Source: Aliitabrizicola sp041905595 (GTDB lineage Bacteria > Pseudomonadota > Alphaproteobacteria > Rhodobacterales > Rhodobacteraceae). From it: a DNA stretch of 64,000 nucleotides. A program made the position numbers and the translations under genes. Under the pieces are notes generated by a model that saw only the letters and a program-made list of their open reading frames with translations, was not told the origin of the DNA and ran no database searches. The stretch covers positions 46,543 to 110,542 of the forward strand of contig JAYRKT010000012.1 in the NCBI GenBank assembly GCA_041905595.1, read 5' to 3'. This document shows, piece by piece, positions 36,272 to 44,419 of the stretch (positions are counted from its first letter, which is position 1; every line of letters starts with the position of its first letter).

Positions 36272-36297
36272 TGCCAAAAGGGAACAGGAGTTCAGAA

Positions 36298-37821
36298 TTG
36301 AGACCCTTCACCGCGAAGACTTTGGCCCGCTCTTCGCTGGCCCTTGCCATCTGCGCCGGGCTGGCGTCGCCCGGCCTGGCCGAGGACTACAAGATGCAGA
36401 CGCCGATTGCGCCCGGCATCGCCACGCCGGACACAGTCGAGACCTCGATCGGCGCCCTGACGTTGCATGACGGCGTACCGAGCAAGGAAACCGCCCAGAA
36501 AGTCCAGGACAACCTCGATCGCTCGCGTGCGCTGCAGGCCTTCATGTTGGCGATCCCGATCGTGAACCAGGCGGGCATGCGCCAGTCGCTGCTGCAATTC
36601 GGCCCGGCGAACAGCACCGACGTGATCTGGGAAGACCTCGTCGACCCCCGCACGGTCGAGCTGACGGCGAACGACAACACAATCTACAGCTTCGTTTGGC
36701 TTGACACGCATGACGGACCGCTGGTGGTCGAAATCCCGCCCAAGGTGCTCGGCTCGATCAACGATTTCTGGTATAAATGGGTGATCGATGTCGGCGTCAC
36801 CGGCCCGGACAAGGGCGAGGGAGGCAAGTACCTGATCCTGCCACCGGGCTATACGGGCGAGGTGCCGGACGGCTATTTCGTGGTGCGTCCGACGACCTAC
36901 GGCATGTGGAATTTCTTCCGCGCCTTCCTCGTGGACGGAAAGACCGGCCCAGGTGTCGAGGGTGTGAAGAACAACCTGAAAATCTATCCGCTGTCGCAGA
37001 AGGACAACCCGACACCGGCAAAGCTGGTGAATGCCTCGGGCATTCCTTCGAACTTCGTCTTTCCGACCGACTTCAGCTTCTGGGAATTGCTGAACCAGGT
37101 CATTCAGGAGGAGCCGCCCGAAGGGTCCGACCCGACGACGCTTGGCCTCTTCGCCTCGATCGGCATCGAGAAGGGCAAACCCTTCGCGCCGGATGAGCGG
37201 ATGAAGGCGATCCTGACCGACGCCGCGATGATCGGCAGCGTCACCGCCCGGTCGCTGGCCTTCAATCTGAAGTCGCGCACCGGCTATTATTACCCCGACA
37301 CGACCAGCAACTGGCGGCTGCCCTTCTTCGGCGGCTACAAGTTCGAGTCGCAGCCCGGTGTCGCCAACCTCGACGGCGCGGCCTTCTATTACTACTTCGC
37401 CACCGGCGTGACGCCGGCGATGGAGGAAAAGATGGTCGGCAAGGGATCGCAATATCCCTGGACCGCGCTCGACGCCGACGGCAACCCGTTCGACGGCGGC
37501 AAGACCTACCGGCTGCACCTGCCGCCGAATGTGCCGGTCGCGGATTTCTGGTCGGTCATCGTCTATGACAGCCAGACCCGCTCGATGCTGCAGACCAACC
37601 AGCCCGCGCCGAGCGTCTCGAGTCAGGACAAGGGCCTGCAGGCCAATTCCGATGGTTCGATCGATGTCTATTTCGGCCCCGAGGCGCCGAAGGGGATGGA
37701 AAGCAACTGGATCGAGACCATTCCCGGCAAGAGCTGGTTCATGATCCTGCGGCTGTACGGGCCGCTCGAGCCTTGGTTCGACAAGACCTGGCGGCCGGGC
37801 GAAATCACCCGCGTCGATTAA
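36298..37821 (+). CDS. Exported DUF1254/DUF1214 protein
   Basis: The 507 residues start with a signal peptide (MRPFTAKTLARSSLALAICAG, ending LASPGLAE). The N-terminal DUF1254 part contains LVDPRTVELTANDNTIYSF and LGSINDFWYKWVIDVG; the C-terminal DUF1214 part contains NVPVADFWSVIVYDSQTRSML and KSWFMILRLYGPLEPWFDKTW. The families are extracytoplasmic and of unknown function. The start is a TTG at 36298 with ACAGGAG at good spacing; no ATG upstream gives a signal peptide. It lies in the same direction as the sulfatase but behind a hairpin. Confidence 0.85.
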   Translation: MRPFTAKTLARSSLALAICAGLASPGLAEDYKMQTPIAPGIATPDTVETSIGALTLHDGVPSKETAQKVQDNLDRSRALQAFMLAIPIVNQAGMRQSLLQFGPANSTDVIWEDLVDPRTVELTANDNTIYSFVWLDTHDGPLVVEIPPKVLGSINDFWYKWVIDVGVTGPDKGEGGKYLILPPGYTGEVPDGYFVVRPTTYGMWNFFRAFLVDGKTGPGVEGVKNNLKIYPLSQKDNPTPAKLVNASGIPSNFVFPTDFSFWELLNQVIQEEPPEGSDPTTLGLFASIGIEKGKPFAPDERMKAILTDAAMIGSVTARSLAFNLKSRTGYYYPDTTSNWRLPFFGGYKFESQPGVANLDGAAFYYYFATGVTPAMEEKMVGKGSQYPWTALDADGNPFDGGKTYRLHLPPNVPVADFWSVIVYDSQTRSMLQTNQPAPSVSSQDKGLQANSDGSIDVYFGPEAPKGMESNWIETIPGKSWFMILRLYGPLEPWFDKTWRPGEITRVD

Positions 37822-37845
37822 ACCACGACGACCGCCGGAAAAGGA

Positions 37846-37874
37846 ACGAGGGCCCGCATCGCGCGGGCCCTCGT
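37846..37874 (+). terminator. Rho-independent-type hairpin after the DUF1254 gene
   Basis: ACGAGGGCCCGC (37846-37857) and GCGGGCCCTCGT (37863-37874) form a perfect 12-bp stem with a 5-nt loop, followed by CGTTTG. It separates the DUF1254 gene from the convergent second sulfatase and may serve both. Confidence 0.75.
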
Positions 37875-37907
37875 CGTTTGTGCTGTAAATCCGTCCCGGC
37901 AGCCGGA

Positions 37908-39584
37908 TCAGTTGCCGGTCGGCAGGGTCAGGTTGAACCCGTCCTTGGCGAGTTCGTCACGTACCCACTGGAATTTTTGGTAGTTCGTCAGCGTGACCGG
38001 GCCGCTGTAGCTCGCGCTTTGCAGCTTTCGGGGCGGATATTCCATGTAGGTTTTCATCAGCTTGTTGATCGAGTCGCTGATCGTCACCATCGCCCAGGTG
38101 TGCTCGGTGAAGTTGTTCATGAAGATGTCGTAGCGTTCCTGGGGGTCGGCCCAGAGGTCGAAAACCTGCGGAACGGTCGCGACATAGCTTTCGGCACCCT
38201 TCCAGCCGAGGTTGCTGTCCACCGCCAGCCCGCCCGTCTGTGCGCCGTCATCGCCGCGCAGGTTGAAGACGGCTTTCAGGTGGCCGACACGGGCCGCGCC
38301 GGGGGTCAGCTCGTTCTCGGTGAAGTAGAACCATTCGTTGCGTGGCGACGCACCCGATCCAGTCAGCACCGGGGTCATGTCATAGCTGTCGAAGATGATC
38401 GGCTGGCCCTCGCGGTCCTTCGTGGGCAGCGGAACACCGGCCACTGCGGCGAAGGTCGCCATCAGGTCGAGCCCGCCAATGATCTCGTGGTTCTTGCTGT
38501 CCGCCGGGGTGTGGCCCGGCCAGACCGCGATTGCCGGCACCCGGTTCCCGCCTTCGCGCACGGTGCCCTTGGTGCCACGGAACGGTGTGTAGCCGGCATC
38601 GGGATAGACGTCCTGCCACGCGCCGTTGTCGGTGGTGTAGAAGATGAGCGTGTTCTGGTCCTGCCCGGTCTTCTTCAACTCTTCGAGGATCCGGCCGATG
38701 CGCGTGTCCAGTTCAACGATGGAGTCCGCATATTTCGACTTCGCCAGCGACTTGTGCTCGAACTCTGGCGCCGGAAGGTTCGGCTGGTGCACCTTCATGA
38801 AGTTGACGTTGATGAAGAAGGGCGTGTCCGGTGTCTCGGCGGCCTTGTCGAGGAATTCGATCGCCGCCTTTTCGACATAGCCGTCGAAGAAGGGGATACC
38901 GACCACGCCATCGGGATAGTTCACGCCGTCGATGGTGATGTTCTCGCCCGGCTTGTCGATGTACTGGCCATTGATCTTGAAGTCTTCCTTGGCCTTTTCG
39001 CCGGCCTTGCCCGACAGCGCGCCGATGGTGACCTTGTTGAACATGTCACGCAGGGCAGGGTCCATGTCGGGGAACCAGGTCGGGTCACCGTAGGTGTAGG
39101 CGTTCAGGTGGTAGAGCCCGACATATTTCATCTCGTCATAGCCCTGCGCGTTCGGCAGCGCATAGTCCGCCTCGCCCAGGTGCCATTTCCCGGTGAAATA
39201 GGTCTCGTACCCGCCCTGCTTGAGGACGGAGGCCAGGGTCCATTCCGCGGCGGGCAGGCCGCCGCCCTCGCCCTGGAACGCAACGGTGGTCATCCCCGAG
39301 CGGTTCGGGATGCGGCCGGTCTGCATCGCGGCGCGACCAGGGGTGCAGGAAGGTTGGGCGTAGAACGAGAAGAAGGTCATCCCTTCGGACGCCAGCTTGT
39401 CGATGTTCGGCGTCGGCATTCCGCGGCCCACGCCGCCGCCATAAGGGCCCAGGTCGCCATAACCGGTATCATCGGAGACGATGAACAGGATATTCGGCTT
39501 CTTATCCTGCGCGGCCGCGGGCAGAACCGCCGAAAGGGCGATTGCTGCCCCCGCGAAACAGCGCAGGGTTGAGGAAACAAGCAT
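37908..39584 (-). CDS. Exported sulfatase (second)
   Basis: A 558-residue sulfatase-family enzyme with a signal peptide (MLVSSTLRCFAGAAIALSAV, ending LPAAAQD), the metal site NILFIVSDDTGYGDLG and a formylglycine motif SCTPGRAAMQTGR (C80). The core is closer to classical arylsulfatases in length than the 841-residue paralogue 1.7 kb away. ATG 39584 has an excellent GAAGGAGGAG Shine-Dalgarno. It is convergent with the DUF1254 gene; the 206 bp upstream should hold its promoter. The substrate is unknown. Confidence 0.9.
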   Translation of the reverse strand: MLVSSTLRCFAGAAIALSAVLPAAAQDKKPNILFIVSDDTGYGDLGPYGGGVGRGMPTPNIDKLASEGMTFFSFYAQPSCTPGRAAMQTGRIPNRSGMTTVAFQGEGGGLPAAEWTLASVLKQGGYETYFTGKWHLGEADYALPNAQGYDEMKYVGLYHLNAYTYGDPTWFPDMDPALRDMFNKVTIGALSGKAGEKAKEDFKINGQYIDKPGENITIDGVNYPDGVVGIPFFDGYVEKAAIEFLDKAAETPDTPFFINVNFMKVHQPNLPAPEFEHKSLAKSKYADSIVELDTRIGRILEELKKTGQDQNTLIFYTTDNGAWQDVYPDAGYTPFRGTKGTVREGGNRVPAIAVWPGHTPADSKNHEIIGGLDLMATFAAVAGVPLPTKDREGQPIIFDSYDMTPVLTGSGASPRNEWFYFTENELTPGAARVGHLKAVFNLRGDDGAQTGGLAVDSNLGWKGAESYVATVPQVFDLWADPQERYDIFMNNFTEHTWAMVTISDSINKLMKTYMEYPPRKLQSASYSGPVTLTNYQKFQWVRDELAKDGFNLTLPTGN

Positions 39585-39678
39585 CGATACTCCTCCTTCG
39601 GGAAACGGGCGCGAAAAAAGCCGCGCTTTCTGGGGCAGGGGCGCCACGCCCGTCGGAATGCGCGTGGCAACCAGGGCG

Positions 39679-39722
39679 GAAAAATCTCCGCTGGCAGGGT
39701 TGGCGTTCCGCCAATGCCTGCC
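39679..39722 (-). terminator. Candidate terminator of the quinone-detoxification-like operon
   Basis: An extended hairpin (GGCAGG and TTGGCG at 39693-39705 with CGCCAA and CCTGCC at 39709-39722, short bulges) lies about 70 bp beyond the GST-like gene stop. On the minus strand it is followed within 8 nt by ATTTTT. Confidence 0.5.
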
Positions 39723-39790
39723 TTGCCCAGACTCGTCATAGTTTCCGTCAGGTCAAGTCCGAATCTTGGAGAATTGTGCCGGGGCTCCCG

Positions 39791-40747
39791 TCAGGCGGCC
39801 CAGTCCAGGGCCGGTCCCTTCGGCACGATCCGCAGCGGGTTCAGCGCCTTGATCGAGTAGTAGCCGCGCTTGATGTGATCGAGATTGACCGTCTCGCGGA
39901 TGCCGGGGATCGCCAGAGCCCGGTGCAGGTAGGCGTTCAACTGCGGGTAATCGACGATCCGGCGCAGGTTGCACTTGAAGAGACCATGATAGGCCGCGTC
40001 AAAGCGCACGAGGGTTACGAAAAGGCGGATGTCGGTCTCGGTGAACCGGTCGCCGAAGAGGAAACGCCGCCCGTCCGCCATCCGATCTTCCAGCTCGTCG
40101 AGCATGGCGAACACCTCGGCAAAGGCCTCGTCATAGGCGATCTGGGTGGTGGCGAAGCCGGCACGATAGACGCCATTGTTCAGGCGCGGATAAATCCGGT
40201 CGTTCAAGGCGTCGATCGAGTGCGCCAGATCTGCCGGTCGCAGGTCGATGTCGGCGCGGGCAAGGGGGCCAAACCCCTTGTCGAACATGCGCAGGATATC
40301 TGCGGATTCATTGCTGACGATGGTGCCCAGACGCTTGTCCCAAAGCACCGGAACCGTGGCACGGCCGGTAAAGCTCGGCTCGGCCCGGGTATAGAGCTGG
40401 TGCAGGTAGGTGGCGCCGTTGACCTCGTCCGGGGTCGAACCGGGATAGTCGCCAAAGCGCCAGCCCTGGTCGCCAAGCGCCGGCTCGACGATCGACAGCG
40501 ATACGGCCTCTTCGAGTCCCTTCAGCTTGCGCGCGATCAGCGTGCGGGACGCCCAGGGGCAAATCAGTGCGACATAAAGGTGATAGCGCCCCGCTTCAGC
40601 CTTGAAACCGCCAGTGCCGGTGGGACCGGCGCTGCCGTCGGGTGTCACCCAGTTGCGGAAGGACGAGATCTGGCGCACGAAGCCGCCCTTTTCGTCCTTC
40701 GCCTGGACCGGCTGCCATTCCTCGGTCCATTTGCCCTGAATCAGCAT
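39791..40747 (-). CDS. Glutathionyl-hydroquinone reductase-like glutathione S-transferase
   Basis: A 318-residue member of the YqjG/ECM4 (xi-class GST) family, which reduces glutathionyl-hydroquinones. The catalytic CPWA motif is at about residue 63 (LYVALICPWASRT), and RRYHLYVAL-type and ESADILRMF stretches support the fold. The gene starts 1 nt after the VOC gene ends, so the two share a transcript with the upstream DoxX gene. The cytosolic role is inferred as repair of quinone-glutathione adducts. Confidence 0.88.
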   Translation of the reverse strand: MLIQGKWTEEWQPVQAKDEKGGFVRQISSFRNWVTPDGSAGPTGTGGFKAEAGRYHLYVALICPWASRTLIARKLKGLEEAVSLSIVEPALGDQGWRFGDYPGSTPDEVNGATYLHQLYTRAEPSFTGRATVPVLWDKRLGTIVSNESADILRMFDKGFGPLARADIDLRPADLAHSIDALNDRIYPRLNNGVYRAGFATTQIAYDEAFAEVFAMLDELEDRMADGRRFLFGDRFTETDIRLFVTLVRFDAAYHGLFKCNLRRIVDYPQLNAYLHRALAIPGIRETVNLDHIKRGYYSIKALNPLRIVPKGPALDWAA

Positions 40748-40748
40748 C

Positions 40749-41561
40749 TCAAGCGGCCTTCCTGGTGATCGTCAGTTGCGTGCCCCAGGGATCGGCCGGG
40801 GTGGCCGAGCCGGACCGGGCGACCAGCGCCTCGTACGAGGGGGCGTCGGCCAGAAGCTCGAGATCGGCAAGACCGGTCGAAGGGTAGGTCCGTTGCCCGG
40901 CCCCGCGCGATTGCCAGACATTGGCGCCGAGATGGTGGTGATAGCCGCCGCTGCTCATGAACGAGGCGCCGGGATAGTGGGCCTTGATGTCGAAGCCGAG
41001 CGTGTCGTGGTAGAAGGCCTCGGCTTCGGGGACATTGCCGACCTGAAGATGGACATGGCCGACCACGGTGCCTTTTGGCGCACCGGTCCAGGGGCCGCGG
41101 GCTGCGGCGAACAGGCTGTCGAGGTCGAGATGTTCCGTCGACATGCGGATCTGGCCGTTGTCGGTCGCCCAGCTTTCCCGCGGGCGGTCGGAATAGACTT
41201 CAATGCCGTTGCCTTCCGGGTCGTCCAGATAGATCGCCTCGCTGACGAGATGGTCCGAGGCGCCTGCGACCGGCAGCCGCTTTTCGGCGACGTGGCGCAG
41301 CCAGGCGCCGAGATCCTCGCGCGAGGGCAGGAGGAAGGCGGTGTGGAACAGCCCGGCCTCGCGGCGCGAGCGGGCCCGAGCCGCGCGGTCGCCGCGCAGC
41401 TCGAGCAGAGGTTTGCCCCCGGCGCCCAACACGACCACTTCGCCGTCGGCGCTGAGTGTCTCGAAACCGAGAAGCGCACGATAGAAGTCGGCGACCCGGT
41501 CAAGATCGTTCACCGTCAGGGCGACGCGGCCAATTTCAACGGGGGCGCTGCTGGTGGACAT
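40749..41561 (-). CDS. VOC-family dioxygenase-like protein (CatE/MhqA type)
   Basis: A 270-residue protein with two vicinal-oxygen-chelate repeats (IGRVALTVNDLDRVADFYRAL and VVGHVHLQVGNVPEAEAFYHD). Candidate metal ligands are His in FHTAFLLPS and GHVHLQ and Glu in EVYSDRP. It resembles the extradiol dioxygenases CatE/MhqA induced by quinones in other bacteria. It follows the DoxX gene by 40 bp and precedes the GST-like gene by 1 bp. Confidence 0.85.
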   Translation of the reverse strand: MSTSSAPVEIGRVALTVNDLDRVADFYRALLGFETLSADGEVVVLGAGGKPLLELRGDRAARARSRREAGLFHTAFLLPSREDLGAWLRHVAEKRLPVAGASDHLVSEAIYLDDPEGNGIEVYSDRPRESWATDNGQIRMSTEHLDLDSLFAAARGPWTGAPKGTVVGHVHLQVGNVPEAEAFYHDTLGFDIKAHYPGASFMSSGGYHHHLGANVWQSRGAGQRTYPSTGLADLELLADAPSYEALVARSGSATPADPWGTQLTITRKAA

Positions 41562-41601
41562 GATGGGCTCCTTTCAGGGGCTGGTTCAGGTGCGGTCAGG
41601 C

Positions 41602-42018
41602 TTATTTCTTGCCGATGCTGTAGGCGCCGTCACCCAGAAGCGCAGTTGCGACCAGGGTGATCGCCCAGAAAGCCGGATATTCCCAGCCGCCGTTCGGGTT
41701 CGAGAAGAAGAAGCCGGCGGCGCCGTGGACGGTGACGATGGTGCCAACCAGCAGGACGGCCAGGACCGGCGCGACGATGCGCACCTTGTAGCCGACGATC
41801 AGGGCGATGGCGCCGAGAACTTCGATCAGGATCACCAGATAGGCAAGCGGGCCGGGCAGGCCGATCGACTGGAAGAAGCCGGCGGTACCGGCGGGGGTGA
41901 AGACGAAGATCTTCAGGCCGGCATGCAGCAGGAACAGGACGCCGGAGGTCACACGAAGGACGAACGCGGCAAGATCGGCGGTATTGGTGGCCGAGGCGGA
42001 AGAGACGGAAGCGGTCAT
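41602..42018 (-). CDS. DoxX-family membrane protein
   Basis: A 138-residue four-helix DoxX protein (LAAFVLRVTSGVLFLLHAGL, GLPGPLAYLVILIEVLGAIALIVG, LAVLLVGTIVTVHGAAGFFF, AFWAITLVATALLG). DoxX proteins are often linked with quinone or thiol stress. First gene of a three-gene unit with the VOC and GST-like genes; preceded by an AAGGGATCT ribosome site. It is a different DoxX from the one in the buf operon. Confidence 0.85.
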   Translation of the reverse strand: MTASVSSASATNTADLAAFVLRVTSGVLFLLHAGLKIFVFTPAGTAGFFQSIGLPGPLAYLVILIEVLGAIALIVGYKVRIVAPVLAVLLVGTIVTVHGAAGFFFSNPNGGWEYPAFWAITLVATALLGDGAYSIGKK

Positions 42019-42094
42019 GGATCAGATCCCTTTGTTGCGATACTGCCCCGAAGGTTCAAAGGGCATGGCGGTTAGATGCCTCATGCCGCGCTGA

Positions 42095-42138
42095 TTTATA
42101 ATCCGGCCAACCGGAAGAACATTCGTTCCGATATGGAA
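42095..42138 (-). promoter_or_regulatory. Candidate LysR operator and promoter ahead of the DoxX gene
   Basis: TTCC-GATAT-GGAA (42126-42138) is a dyad that also fits the LysR T-N11-A rule, placed between the LysR gene and the DoxX gene. On the minus strand a TATAAA -10 lies downstream at 42095-42100. This layout fits activation of the DoxX-VOC-GST operon by the neighbouring LysR protein. Confidence 0.45.
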
Positions 42139-42142
42139 TCGA

Positions 42143-43048
42143 TCAGGCCTGTCCGGGCCGCGTCCAGTCAACCTCGCCGCGGTAGCGCGCCGAAAGGAAG
42201 TCGACCAGCGCCCGGACCTTGGCGGCCAGGTGCCGGCCTGGCGGATAAACCGTGAAGATTCCGTAAGGCAGGATCTCAAATTCGGCGAGCACGGGCAGGA
42301 TACGGCCGGCGGCGATGGCATCAGCGGCGACGAAATCGGGCAGATAGGCCAGACCAAGCCCGCGCTCGGCGGCGGCGAGGCAGACCTCGGCGTTGGAAAA
42401 GCGCAGCCGGCCGGTTACCTGGATCGTCCTTACCCCCTCAGCCGTTTGGAAGGGCCAGGTGCCGGGCTCGCGGAAATTCGTGTCGATGATGCAGTCATGG
42501 CGGGTCAGGTCGGCAGGGCTTTGCGGCAGGCCGGCCCGGTCGAGATAGGATGGCGCCGCGACGAGCCGCAGGCGGGAATCGCAAAGGCGTCGCGCGATCA
42601 GGCTGCTGTCGACCGGCCGGCCGACCCGGACGGCGATGTCGAAGCCTTCGTCGACAAGGTTCACCAGCCGGTCGGTGAAGTTCACGTCCAGCGCGATCTC
42701 GGGATAGAGACTTGCGAAATCCGCCAAGGCAAAACGCAACTGATGAACGCCGAAGGTCAGCGGCGCGGAAATCCTCAGCCGTCCGCGCGGGCGTTCGGCT
42801 TCCTGGCGGATCGACTGGTCGATGGCCTCGATCTCGTCCAGCACAATCCTGATCCGGTCGTAATAGGCTTGCCCGGCATCGGTCGGTGACAGTGCGCGGG
42901 TCGTGCGGTTCAGGAGGCGGACGCCAAGTGCGCTTTCGAGACGGGACACCAGCTTTGATGCCTGGCCCGGGCTGGTGCCAAGTCGCGCCGCGGCGGCGGC
43001 GAAGCTGCCTGTGTCCATGACGGCGGCAAACATCCGATCGGCGACCAA
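42143..43048 (-). CDS. LysR-family transcriptional regulator
   Basis: A 301-residue LysR regulator with an N-terminal winged helix (MFAAVMDTGSFAAAAARLGTS, SKLVSRLESALGVRLLNRTTR) and a C-terminal effector-binding domain (GRLRISAPLTFGVHQLRF onward). It likely controls the DoxX-VOC-GST genes 124 bp downstream on the same strand. The start is unclear: a TTG at 43048 is used here, but AGGAGG at 43062-43067 points to a CTG at 43057 that would add the common family residues LDR. Confidence 0.88.
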   Translation of the reverse strand: MVADRMFAAVMDTGSFAAAAARLGTSPGQASKLVSRLESALGVRLLNRTTRALSPTDAGQAYYDRIRIVLDEIEAIDQSIRQEAERPRGRLRISAPLTFGVHQLRFALADFASLYPEIALDVNFTDRLVNLVDEGFDIAVRVGRPVDSSLIARRLCDSRLRLVAAPSYLDRAGLPQSPADLTRHDCIIDTNFREPGTWPFQTAEGVRTIQVTGRLRFSNAEVCLAAAERGLGLAYLPDFVAADAIAAGRILPVLAEFEILPYGIFTVYPPGRHLAAKVRALVDFLSARYRGEVDWTRPGQA

Positions 43049-43135
43049 CCTGTCCAGGGATCCTCCTTCCGCCGGTTACGTCGTCCGGCGCCCGGCAAGT
43101 GTAGCGTCGCGTCGTGGCAAGGGAAACCGGGGTTC

Positions 43136-44419
43136 CTATTCTTCCGATCGCCCCAGCCGCTCGGCCAACGGAGAGACGAGCCAGGCCAGAAGTGGCTCTT
43201 CGCCGGTTTCGATGAACAGGCTGACGGGAATGCCGCGGGGCGGCAGACCGGGCAGGGCGTCTGGATCGAGCGTAACCTCGGCAACGAATTGCGGGGGCGC
43301 CCCGGAGACACCGTCGATCGCGTCGGCAGAGATCCAGGCGATGTGGCCGATCAAAACGTGGCCTCCCGGCCCGGGCAGGCGGATGTCGACCTTTTGGCCG
43401 GGGGCGATGCGCATCCGCTCGTCCGGGCGCAGCTCGGCGGTTATGCGGTTGGCGGCGGCCGTCGGGAGGATGCTCAGAAGCGGTTCGGCCGGGCGCAGGA
43501 TCTGGCCCGGGGTCCGGCTGCGCAGGCCCAGAACCTGCCCGGCGACGGGGCTGGTCAGTGTCATGGTGGCAATCCGCTCGCGCAACCGGCGGCGATCGGA
43601 CCGCAGTTCGGCCTCGGTCTGCGCCAGCGCGGCCAGATCGTGGGCGGCCGCGGCAACCGCGCCCGTGGTCAGCGCCAGAACCTGCGCTCCAGCCTGTTGC
43701 CGGCGGCCGGCCGCCGCTGCCCGGGCCGCCTTCAATGCGCCTGCTTCCCCGTCGAGCCGCGCGGCCTCGCGGTCGAGCGCCAACACGCGGGCTTCCTCGG
43801 TCAGGCCTCGGTCGCGCAGGCTTTGCTGGCGCACGCGTTCGGCCGCGATCAGGGCCGATTGCCGGGCCGCAGCCGCAAGCTGGGTGTCCAGGCCGGCGAG
43901 CTCGTTCCCGGCCTGAGCCGCCTGGCCCCGCAGGACGGCGATCTGGCGGTCGCGATAGACCTGGGACCTGGCCAGTTCGACGGCGGCGGCCCTCAACTGC
44001 CGCGCCATCCCCTGGTCGTGGCGGGCCAGGCGGATCACCGCTGGATCGGCGATCAGGGTCCGACGGTCGTCGCGCGTCGCCTCAAGCACGGCGCGGCGCA
44101 GCGCGAGCGCGTTCAGGCGGAGGTCGAGCTGTGCAAGCTCCGCCTGTTCGGCCCGGCTGTCGATGCGGGCGAGGGCGGTTCCTGCCGCTACCATCTGCCC
44201 TTCCTGCACGAAGACCGCAGCTAGCCGACCGCCTTCGGGCAAACCGAGGGCTACACCTTCGGCCAGACCACCAGTCCGACCGGCGGCCGAGACGCCCTGG
44301 GCAACGGGAGCGAAACTAGCCCAAAGGACGAGACACAGGGCGAAAGCCATCAGCGTGAGCTGTCCCAGTCGGATGGGACCAGCGGCCTCGCGGGCAAGCG
44401 GAGGCGAGGCGGTCATCAT
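43136..44419 (-). CDS. HlyD-type membrane fusion protein of a type I secretion-like system
   Basis: A 427-residue adaptor with one N-terminal membrane helix (LTLMAFALCLVLWASFAPVAQG), a lipoyl/barrel-sandwich start (LPEGGRLAAVFVQEGQMVAAG), a long Ala/Leu/Arg-rich coiled coil through about residue 290, and a C-terminal beta domain (ITAELRPDERMRIAPGQKVDIRLP). It would bridge the ABC protein to an outer-membrane channel. Its ATG overlaps the ABC stop (ATGATGA). No TolC-like partner is adjacent, although an RND operon with one lies 10 kb away. Confidence 0.85.
   Translation of the reverse strand: MMTASPPLAREAAGPIRLGQLTLMAFALCLVLWASFAPVAQGVSAAGRTGGLAEGVALGLPEGGRLAAVFVQEGQMVAAGTALARIDSRAEQAELAQLDLRLNALALRRAVLEATRDDRRTLIADPAVIRLARHDQGMARQLRAAAVELARSQVYRDRQIAVLRGQAAQAGNELAGLDTQLAAAARQSALIAAERVRQQSLRDRGLTEEARVLALDREAARLDGEAGALKAARAAAAGRRQQAGAQVLALTTGAVAAAAHDLAALAQTEAELRSDRRRLRERIATMTLTSPVAGQVLGLRSRTPGQILRPAEPLLSILPTAAANRITAELRPDERMRIAPGQKVDIRLPGPGGHVLIGHIAWISADAIDGVSGAPPQFVAEVTLDPDALPGLPPRGIPVSLFIETGEEPLLAWLVSPLAERLGRSEE

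Noticed and set aside
33501..36350. A 949-codon minus-strand frame opposite the first sulfatase
   Set aside because: The plus strand has a complete signal peptide, catalytic motif and stop. The minus frame is rich in Asp, Arg and His from antisense codons.
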